Below are positions 24,754 to 31,161 of a DNA stretch of 42,874 bases, in pieces. Below the pieces are notes generated by a model. That model searched no databases. It saw only the letters and a program-made list of their open reading frames with translations, and had not been told where the DNA came from. Each line of letters begins with the position of its first letter. Within the stretch, counting starts at the first letter, position 1. The position numbers and the translations under genes were made by a program. Source of the DNA: JAAYHC01 sp964483175 (GTDB lineage Bacteria; Bacillota; UBA5301); NCBI GenBank assembly GCA_964483175.1, contig CAZAAT010000008.1, positions 1-42,874 of the forward strand. Reading direction: 5' to 3'.

Positions 24754-26157
24754 ATGAAGAGAATTACTGCATTGTTGATGCTAACTGTCCTGTTAATTGC
24801 TGTTGTTCCTGCTCTTGCATTGGAATTTGAAGGTTCTAATCTAAAAGATGGCAGTACGGGTGTAGCAGTAGATAGCCAAATTGATCTGTTCTTTGGCAGT
24901 AATGTGGTCAATCTTAGGGTTAAGGAAAACAATCTCAAGTGTTTTACCCTAGTTGACGAACAAAACCAAGTCGTACCTATCGAAGTGATAATGCCGGACG
25001 ATCAGATTGAACCCGATAAGAAAAGAGAAATAACTATTAAACCGATTTCGCCTCTCAAGAGTGATACTGAATATAAGCTATACATCTCTCCTGAATTACA
25101 GGCGAAAAACGGTTCGACGTTGGGTAAGACAGTAATCATTTCTTTTACAACTGCAAGTTCCCAGCAATCCGGATATCCAATTACTGTGATTGATTCGCTT
25201 GGCAGAAAGGTAATCATCGACAAGCCCGTCAATCGTTTTGCTTGTGGGTATTCATTTGCGGGACACGTTGTTACCCTGCTGGGTCGGGCAGATGATCTTG
25301 TAGCCGTTACCAAGGGTTTGCAGCGCGACAAGGTGCTTACTGAGATGTATCCACACATTAAAAACCTACCCAATCCATTCAGCGGGGAAACAATCAATAT
25401 CGAAGAACTTCTGACTACTGGGGCCGAGCTTGTCTTTTTGAAACCCGATACCGCGCAGAACATTACGGTTACCGAAATGTTGGATCGGCTAGGTATTCTG
25501 TATATAGCTGTTGACTACAATTCAATGGCTGGACAACTCGAAACAATAAATGTTATCGGAAAAGCACTTGGTCGAGTCGACGAGGCGGAGCGATATGCCG
25601 CATATTATCTGCAGACAATGGCTGAGATCGAAAAGATAGCTGAGACGATACCGGATAATAGAAAAGTTCGAATCTATCATGCGGTGAATGAGGCGGTTCG
25701 AACTGACACACGTGATAGCCTTGCTGGAGACTGGATTCAGGTAACGGGTGCAATTAACGTATCAATTGATGCAGATTTAAGCATTTCAGATGGTAAGGCA
25801 TTTGCCACTCTTGAGCAAATCTATCTTTGGGACCCGGATATAATCATCGCCAATGAGGACGGAGTACCCGAATACATCTTAAACAATGAGCAATGGGCAT
25901 CGCTACGGGCGGTAAAGAATAATCAGGTTTATCAGATACCCAATGGTATCTCCCGTTGGGGACATGAGAATTCACTGGAAGTTCCTCTAGCTGCTTTATG
26001 GACGGCTAAGCTCGTTTACCCAAATTACTTTGGGCATATTGATATCCGTTCGGAGACCAAGAGTTTTTATGCGAACTATTTTAATATAGACCTTACTGAT
26101 GATGAGGTTGATGCCATCTTAAGTGGCCAAGGAATGCGTGAGCCAAAGGTAAAATAA
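24754..26157 (+). CDS. Fusion of Ig-like domain and periplasmic binding protein
   Basis: The protein (467 residues) has a signal peptide (1-21, no lipobox), an Ig-like domain (about 22-135) nearly matching the small protein at 20619-21029, and a solute-binding domain (about 140-467) nearly matching the protein at 22895-23974, including VTGAINVSIDADLSIS and IPNGISRWGHENSLEVPLAA. It thus joins in one chain what the same operon also encodes as two proteins. ATG 24754 has GTGGAGGGG upstream. It is the last gene of the operon and has no permease of its own, so it may share the one upstream. Confidence 0.92.
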   Translation: MKRITALLMLTVLLIAVVPALALEFEGSNLKDGSTGVAVDSQIDLFFGSNVVNLRVKENNLKCFTLVDEQNQVVPIEVIMPDDQIEPDKKREITIKPISPLKSDTEYKLYISPELQAKNGSTLGKTVIISFTTASSQQSGYPITVIDSLGRKVIIDKPVNRFACGYSFAGHVVTLLGRADDLVAVTKGLQRDKVLTEMYPHIKNLPNPFSGETINIEELLTTGAELVFLKPDTAQNITVTEMLDRLGILYIAVDYNSMAGQLETINVIGKALGRVDEAERYAAYYLQTMAEIEKIAETIPDNRKVRIYHAVNEAVRTDTRDSLAGDWIQVTGAINVSIDADLSISDGKAFATLEQIYLWDPDIIIANEDGVPEYILNNEQWASLRAVKNNQVYQIPNGISRWGHENSLEVPLAALWTAKLVYPNYFGHIDIRSETKSFYANYFNIDLTDDEVDAILSGQGMREPKVK

Positions 26158-26165
26158 ATAAAGAA

Positions 26166-26195
26166 GATTAAGCCCTGGTTATCCAGGGCTTAATC
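26166..26195. terminator. Terminator between importer operon and chemoreceptor gene
   Basis: A perfect 13-bp stem, GATTAAGCCCTGG (26166-26178) and CCAGGGCTTAATC (26183-26195), loop TTAT, lies between convergent genes. A T-rich tail follows only in the minus direction. Confidence 0.78.
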
Positions 26196-26208
26196 CGTCT
26201 CTACAGTA

Positions 26209-28197
26209 TTAAAGCTTAAACTTGGCGATGATCGACTGCAGGTTCTGGGCTAAGTCAGCTAAAATTTGACTTGCCCCTGCCACTTCTTCGATCGAAGCAG
26301 CCTGTTCTTCCATGGATGCTGTGACTTCCTGGGTGGTTGCCGAGTTCTCCTCCGCAATGGCGGAGAGGTTTTGCAAATCATCCAGTATTAGGTTCTTCAT
26401 TTGCTCCATCTCTTGACCGGAGAGATTTAAATCTTTGACCGCAGTTTCAGCTGCTTTCATCGCTTCGTAGATCTCGGTATATTTTTGGCGAGTATTAACT
26501 ACGCTTTCTGTCTGCTCCTTGGTAATGCCTGTGACCCTTTCCAGGGTGATTACCGCATCCTGTGAGTGGTTTTGCAGTTCGCCGACTATGGTCTCAATTG
26601 CCTTAGTGGAGGAGGCAGACTGTTCGGCTAGCTTTCTGATTTCATCGGCCACAACCGCGAAGCCTTTTCCCGCTTCTCCAGCTCGGGCTGCTTCAATTGC
26701 GGCGTTTAAAGCAAGTAAGTTTGTTTGCTCGGCGATCGAAGCAATTACATCACTGGCTTGTCCGATCTTATTGGAGCTATCATTGGTCTTCAAAATCACC
26801 GCACTAATCTTGTCTGCTATTTCATTGCTTTCTTCCGTTAACTTGTACAAACGCTCTATTTCGAGCATCTCTTCGTCGACCGCCTGGGTGACTTTGTGTA
26901 AAGCAGCATTCAAGACCTGCATCAATCCGGCATCCTTTTCGATGCTCTGACCTAAGGCAACTGCTTTGGCCGTACCATCTTCAGTATTGCGAGCTTGTTC
27001 AGAAGCGCTTTTGGCGATCTCTTCTATAGCTAGTGTCACTTCGTTAGCGGCGGAGGCTGCCTGCTGGGAAGAGGCGGTCAATTCTTGCGATGAAGAACTC
27101 AGTTGCTCTGAGGAACCACTGATTTCATAAAGCACTTCCCTGATATTTTGGCCGATGTTTTGCAAAGCATTAGCAAGAGAGCCGATTTCATCTTTCTGCT
27201 GTCGGAGCTGTTCCGGCAGATCGCTGGAGATATCAAGGTCAGCAAACCTTTGAGAATGATCCACGATCTTTAAAACGGGCTTGGTAATTGAGTTGCCGAT
27301 TAAATAGACAACAATTATGCTTAGCACCAAAATGGCTAACATCACAAGTATAATCCTCTGTTGCAAAGCGGGGATCGCCGCTAAAACTTCTTTTTCAGCT
27401 GCGGTGATAACAAATATCCAGCCGGTGCTCGTGATGGGTACATATCCGGCATATAAAGACTGGTCGTTGAAGAAGTAACTACTGATTCCTTTGTGTTCTG
27501 CCAACATCTTTTCGAATAAGGCGGCCACCGACTTTTGGCTTGGATCCAATTTGGCTTCCTCAATCGGATTGTACTGGTTAAGTACCCTTTCAGAATCTGG
27601 GTGAGCAATAACAATCCCTTTGTCATTGATCATGAAAGCGTAACCTGACTCACCATAACCGGTATCTCCAGTTATCTGACTAAGAGCATTACCATCTCTA
27701 CGGCCAATCAGCACACCCACTACCCTACCGTCTCTCTTGATCGGCGCAGCGTACATTAGGACCACTTCGTTGGTTACGCGGCTGACGATGAGATCTGAGA
27801 CATTTGTCTCGCCGGCGAAGGCCTTTTTCACATAGTCTCGGTCGCCTAGCTGGTTAATCGTACCACTTGCATAATATGCACTCCCATCCGGCTGAACAAC
27901 GGCAAGGTCTAGGAAATTCGTCAGTTGTACTTGGCGCTCGAGAATGGGTTGTTGCACGGCCCAATCCATGCTCTGGATATCTTCACGCGAAGCGATCATT
28001 TCAAGAGTTAGTTTTTGGGTTTCAATCCGACTTTCGGTTACTTTGGCAGACTCTGCGGCTAAGGCCATCAGGGCTTTCTCCGCTTCGGAGGTGAGGATTG
28101 CTTGGGAGCGTCGTAAGGAAATCAGACCGACACTTAGTGACGAGGCTAAGATTAGCAGGGCAAAGAAGACGATAAGCTTGCTTTTAATACTTTTCAA
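26209..28197 (-). CDS. Methyl-accepting chemotaxis protein with dCache-type sensor
   Basis: The 662-residue receptor has an N-terminal helix (8-28), an extracytoplasmic sensor domain of dCache type (about 30-278, with GDRDYVKKAFAGETNVSDLI and GYAFMINDKGIVIAHPDSER), a second helix (about 281-303), a HAMP region, and a long cytoplasmic coiled coil with the conserved tip QTNLLALNAAIEAARAGEAG and VVADEIRKLAEQS. The start is TTG after GAGGTGA. No other chemotaxis or flagellar gene is in the window, so it is an orphan receptor; the dCache ligand is unknown. Confidence 0.96.
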   Translation of the reverse strand: MKSIKSKLIVFFALLILASSLSVGLISLRRSQAILTSEAEKALMALAAESAKVTESRIETQKLTLEMIASREDIQSMDWAVQQPILERQVQLTNFLDLAVVQPDGSAYYASGTINQLGDRDYVKKAFAGETNVSDLIVSRVTNEVVLMYAAPIKRDGRVVGVLIGRRDGNALSQITGDTGYGESGYAFMINDKGIVIAHPDSERVLNQYNPIEEAKLDPSQKSVAALFEKMLAEHKGISSYFFNDQSLYAGYVPITSTGWIFVITAAEKEVLAAIPALQQRIILVMLAILVLSIIVVYLIGNSITKPVLKIVDHSQRFADLDISSDLPEQLRQQKDEIGSLANALQNIGQNIREVLYEISGSSEQLSSSSQELTASSQQAASAANEVTLAIEEIAKSASEQARNTEDGTAKAVALGQSIEKDAGLMQVLNAALHKVTQAVDEEMLEIERLYKLTEESNEIADKISAVILKTNDSSNKIGQASDVIASIAEQTNLLALNAAIEAARAGEAGKGFAVVADEIRKLAEQSASSTKAIETIVGELQNHSQDAVITLERVTGITKEQTESVVNTRQKYTEIYEAMKAAETAVKDLNLSGQEMEQMKNLILDDLQNLSAIAEENSATTQEVTASMEEQAASIEEVAGASQILADLAQNLQSIIAKFKL

Positions 28198-28301
28198 GGT
28201 AATTCACCTCACAGGGGTGTAGTACATAAGATAATATATTTAGGTTAGTAAATAATGCAAATACGTCTGACTCTTTTTATTAGGTACTTTAGTACTTTTT
28301 A

Positions 28302-28310
28302 TGGTATACT
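28302..28310 (+). promoter_or_regulatory. Extended -10 promoter of the ABC-F leader transcript
   Basis: TGG-TATACT at 28302-28310 is a good extended -10 element. The -35 region is weak; a GTACTTTAGTAC dyad lies just upstream at 28284-28295. A start near 28317 would give a leader of about 230 nt before the ABC-F gene. Confidence 0.6.
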
Positions 28311-28348
28311 GTAGATGTATATCATCGCGAACGAGAAAGGAGACGACA

Positions 28349-28387
28349 ATGCGCATCAGTATCGCACATGCCATCAGTCTAAAGTAA
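28349..28387 (+). CDS. 12-residue leader peptide upstream of the ABC-F gene
   Basis: A short frame encoding MRISIAHAISLK has its own strong ribosome-binding site (GAAAGGAGA, 28335-28343) and ends three bases before the left arm of the anti-terminator stem at 28390. Its place, size and strong initiation site are those of regulatory leader peptides in front of ABC-F and other ribosome-protection genes, where drug-stalled ribosomes change the RNA fold. Confidence 0.7.
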   Translation: MRISIAHAISLK

Positions 28388-28389
28388 CA

Positions 28390-28545
28390 GGTGAGACCGG
28401 CAGGTTGCTTACTGTTTTGCGCGGAGTTTCCGGGCTTCTTTAAGTATTGTTGTTTTTTGTGCAGTTAGCGGCGGCCTGGGTCGTCGTTTTTGTTTGGTGC
28501 TGTTTACCACTGGTCTCACCCCCATTGATCTCGAAGGGGGTTTTT
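28390..28545 (+). promoter_or_regulatory. Ribosome-dependent attenuator of the ABC-F gene
   Basis: GGTGAGACCGG (28390-28400) is complementary over 11 bp (one G-U) to CTGGTCTCACC (28510-28520). The latter overlaps the 5' arm of an intrinsic terminator, ACCCCC (28518-28523) with GGGGGT (28536-28541) and a five-T run. The two structures exclude each other. A further weak hairpin with a T run, GGCGGC/GTCGTC, lies near 28470-28490. The GGGGG of the terminator is also the only Shine-Dalgarno for the ATG at 28548. Confidence 0.72.
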
Positions 28546-28547
28546 CG

Positions 28548-30230
28548 ATGTCTAAACCACTGATTCATGTTACCGATCTCGCCAAAGAATACGGATATCA
28601 TCAAATATTTCGCAACATTTCCTTGATCATTCGCGAGGGAGAGAAAGTAGCCATTGTTGGCCCGAACGGAGTCGGCAAATCCACTCTCTTGAAGATCTTA
28701 GCCGGCCTAGAGCAAGCTACAGCAGGTATGATCTCCTATTTTCGCGACCAGGTCTCAGTGGCCTATGTTGCCCAAGACCATACTTTTGCCCAGAATCTAT
28801 CCGTCAATCAAATCTTGGCCGCAGAGGAGGCCAGACTTCAGGTGGCTCAAGGCAGGTCTGCAGAAGCCATCAGTCGGTTCGGCTTCACCAAGCTCGAGGC
28901 CGAGCTACCGATTAGTGCTCTAAGTGGCGGCCAGAAGACCCGGTTGGCTTTGGCGAAAGCCTGGCTATCCCATCCGGAGCTGCTACTATTAGATGAGCCG
29001 ACTAACAACTTAGATCAGACCGGCTTGGACTGGTTGACGGATTATGTTAAGGAATACCCTGGCACCGTAGTTCTGGTATCACATGACCGTTATTTTCTCG
29101 ATCAGGTTGCTGATCGCATCATCGAGCTCTCTGCTGGTCAAGCAGTAGAATATCAGGGCAGCTATACTAGTTATCGGGAGGCTAAACAGGCGGCTTTTGA
29201 ACAGCAAGCGGCCCGCTACGACCGCGAGCAGAAACGGATTCGCAAAATCGAAGAATCTATTGCGCAGCAGATGGCTTGGTTTGCCAAGAGCCACCGCGCC
29301 GCGGGTCAACATGATTATTGGCGGTCTCGGTCCAAACGCCTGGCTAAGCAGGCTAAAGCACGGATCAAACGTCTAGAGGCAATGAAAGAGTCGAGTGTGG
29401 AAAAACCACGCGCGGAGGCAAAGGTATATCTGCGCGGTTTTGATGATGGAGCAAGCGGCCGTCTGATTATTCGGGCAGAGGAAGTGACCCACTCATTTGA
29501 CAAGCTGTTATTCCATCCAGTGAGCTTCAGTGTCTTCCGGGGTGAAAAAATAGGACTCGTCGGCGAAAATGGTTGTGGCAAGACCACCTTGCTTAACCTA
29601 GTGTTAGGACGATTGGAACCGACAGGCGGCAGGCTTTGGGTTAGCCCAGGGGCGAGAATCGGCTACCTCGACCAAGAACTAAAAGACTTAAATCCGGCGG
29701 AGACCGTATTGGCCGAAGTATTAAAAGCTTTTGATCGGCAGACGGCCGAGGTTATTACTAGGGCCAGAACCCTTTTAGCTAGCTTTTTGTTTACCCCTGA
29801 TGACCTGGAAAAACGAATTGCAGTGCTTAGCACCGGAGAACGCAAGCGGGTCGCTTTGGTAAAGCTACTGGTCTCTAAACTAAATCTACTCGTCTTTGAT
29901 GAGCCTACCAACCACCTTGATTTGCCGACGCGCGAAGCATTAGAGGAAGCTCTGCTAGCTTTTGACGGTACAGTGCTTGTGGTCTCACATGACCGCTATT
30001 TGCTCCAACGGATCTGCACCAGGATCTTGACCTTTAAGGATCGGCAGATCATGGAGGCTGATAGCTCTTCTGTTACTGAACGCAAGAGCAAGCTAACAAA
30101 AGATGAGCGATTACTGCTACAGGTCCGCTTAGCCAAGCTTGACTCCGAGCTGAGCGTGATGGACAAGGAAGATCCGCGCTATGCCGAGTTGGAAAAGGAG
30201 TACTTTGCAATCGCTAGACAACTGCGATGA
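28548..30230 (+). CDS. ABC-F family ATPase (ribosome-associated, possible antibiotic resistance)
   Basis: The 560-residue soluble protein has two ABC domains and no membrane part. Domain 1: Walker A GPNGVGKST, signature LSGGQKTRLALAKA, Walker B LLLLDEPTNNLD. Linker (about 230-290) with KSHRAAGQHDYWRSRSKRLA and RIKRLE. Domain 2: Walker A GENGCGKTT, signature LSTGERKRVALVKLL, Walker B LLVFDEPTNHLD. A short basic C-terminal coil follows. ABC-F proteins act on ribosomes; some protect against macrolides, lincosamides, pleuromutilins or phenicols. The leader peptide and attenuator favour a drug-inducible protector over a housekeeping EttA-like factor. The upstream GTG at 28494 in frame lies inside the leader and lacks a ribosome-binding site. 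Confidence 0.93.
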   Translation: MSKPLIHVTDLAKEYGYHQIFRNISLIIREGEKVAIVGPNGVGKSTLLKILAGLEQATAGMISYFRDQVSVAYVAQDHTFAQNLSVNQILAAEEARLQVAQGRSAEAISRFGFTKLEAELPISALSGGQKTRLALAKAWLSHPELLLLDEPTNNLDQTGLDWLTDYVKEYPGTVVLVSHDRYFLDQVADRIIELSAGQAVEYQGSYTSYREAKQAAFEQQAARYDREQKRIRKIEESIAQQMAWFAKSHRAAGQHDYWRSRSKRLAKQAKARIKRLEAMKESSVEKPRAEAKVYLRGFDDGASGRLIIRAEEVTHSFDKLLFHPVSFSVFRGEKIGLVGENGCGKTTLLNLVLGRLEPTGGRLWVSPGARIGYLDQELKDLNPAETVLAEVLKAFDRQTAEVITRARTLLASFLFTPDDLEKRIAVLSTGERKRVALVKLLVSKLNLLVFDEPTNHLDLPTREALEEALLAFDGTVLVVSHDRYLLQRICTRILTFKDRQIMEADSSSVTERKSKLTKDERLLLQVRLAKLDSELSVMDKEDPRYAELEKEYFAIARQLR

Positions 30231-30516
30231 GAGCAATAATAACAAATTGCTCAAAAGGGGGCCCATTTTTGTGGGGAAAAAATAATATATTGCAAGAGGA
30301 TTATCCATAATATATATAGAAATATACAATACCGGCAGGTTTCTCTAGGATAAATTGCCGGAATATTCTGAAAACTATCCATAACCGGATCGGTTTGCCG
30401 CAGGAGGTGTTTGGCGCGGAAAAGTGTGAGAGAAGAGTAAGATGAGTTTTCAGACTATTCTGAAAATTAATGACGAATTGGTAATTGCCAGAATATGACA
30501 CGAGGAGTGATTTTGC
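30231..30516. repeat. Intergenic region with repeated dyads
   Basis: No gene is visible. GAGCAAT/ATTGCTC (30231-30237, 30246-30252) may end the ABC-F transcript, but no T run follows. TTTTCAGA-CTAT-TCTGAAAA (30447-30466) is a perfect inverted repeat, and its half ATTCTGAAAA recurs near 30364. TTGCCGGAATAT (30355-30366) and TTGCCAGAATAT (30485-30496) form a near-perfect direct repeat. TATCCATAA occurs near 30302 and 30377. These may be regulator sites for the gene at 30517. Confidence 0.45.
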
Positions 30517-30933
30517 ATGAAATTAGCACAACCATCGTGGGAACTGGCTTCAAGGATATTACGGCCGCTTAAATATGATGAGTGGATAACCGGATACCTA
30601 ATAAAAAACCCGGGAGAGGTACCTGTAGAAATATCCAGTTTCGCAGATGCCGTACGGGTGCTTGATTCCTACAAGATCGAAGATTTTTCTCACCACGATC
30701 TGCTTTTTCCGGGGGTTAAGGCTATGTTAGCCTGGATTGATCCTCAACAGTTGATGGAGTGGGTCAGAACGGTTTTTGAAGATTGGGAGTTAGCTTTGGC
30801 TATCAAGCAAGTTCTTCTGCTGGAAGGGAGCGCTAGCTACCCGGAGAAGATCAAGCCGATCCGAGAGTTGATGCAGTGTCGACTGCGTCAAGCTCTTGGC
30901 GTTATCGAGGCCCAAACAAAAAGCGCCTGTTAG
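30517..30933 (+). CDS. Hypothetical protein of 138 residues
   Basis: I do not recognise a family. The protein is soluble, without signal or membrane segment, largely alpha-helical by composition, with many Trp residues (for example LAWIDPQQLMEWVRTVFEDW near residues 69-88) and one Cys near 119 plus a C-terminal Cys. The ATG is preceded by CGAGGAG at a good distance, and codon use is like the neighbours, so I take it as real. It stands alone between the ABC-F gene and the metal-type riboswitch, behind a region with repeated dyads. Confidence 0.7.
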   Translation: MKLAQPSWELASRILRPLKYDEWITGYLIKNPGEVPVEISSFADAVRVLDSYKIEDFSHHDLLFPGVKAMLAWIDPQQLMEWVRTVFEDWELALAIKQVLLLEGSASYPEKIKPIRELMQCRLRQALGVIEAQTKSAC

Positions 30934-30959
30934 CGCGATGATTCGTTGGTGGATAGGTC

Positions 30960-30978
30960 AATAATGATAATTATTCTC
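30960..30978. promoter_or_regulatory. Fur-box-like site upstream of the P-type ATPase promoter
   Basis: AATAATGATAATTATTCTC agrees with the 19-base Fur consensus GATAATGATAATCATTATC at 16 positions. It lies six bases before the -35 element, so it could bind a Fur, PerR or Zur family regulator. Confidence 0.5.
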
Positions 30979-30984
30979 CTTTAG

Positions 30985-31013
30985 TTGACTTTTGCACGGT
31001 TGCTACGTACACT
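30985..31013 (+). promoter_or_regulatory. Sigma-A promoter of the P-type ATPase
   Basis: TTGACT (30985-30990) and TACACT (31008-31013) are 17 bases apart. Transcription would start near 31020, just ahead of the structured leader. Confidence 0.65.
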
Positions 31014-31032
31014 AAATGTAAATATGAATATA

Positions 31033-31131
31033 GGCAACAATCGGATCAGGCCATCGTCACCATGACGATGGGGCCGGGCAATAGCAGCAGGTTATACCTG
31101 TGGGACCGAAAGGTATCCACAGGTTTTTTTT
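31033..31131 (+). ncRNA. Candidate metal riboswitch (NiCo/czcD-like) with terminator
   Basis: CCATCGTCA-CCA-TGACGATGG (31051-31071) is a perfect 9-bp hairpin flanked by GGATCAGG and GGGCCGGGCAA. Downstream, ACCTGTGG (31096-31103) pairs with CCACAGGT (31117-31124) around GACC-GAAA-GGT, followed by eight T: an intrinsic terminator before the coding region. CAGGT (31088-31092) can instead pair with ACCTG (31096-31100), which would break the terminator. The conserved-looking purine blocks and the cation ATPase behind suggest the Ni/Co-sensing class; I could not test this. Confidence 0.6.
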
Positions 31132-31161
31132 AATCGCCTAGGAGAATTGGAGGCTTGTCAA

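Noticed and set aside
28465..28493. GGCGGC/GTCGTC hairpin with T run as the main ABC-F terminator
   Set aside because: It has several G-U pairs and a broken T tract; the ACCCCC/GGGGGT hairpin nearer the gene is stronger and competes with the anti-terminator stem.
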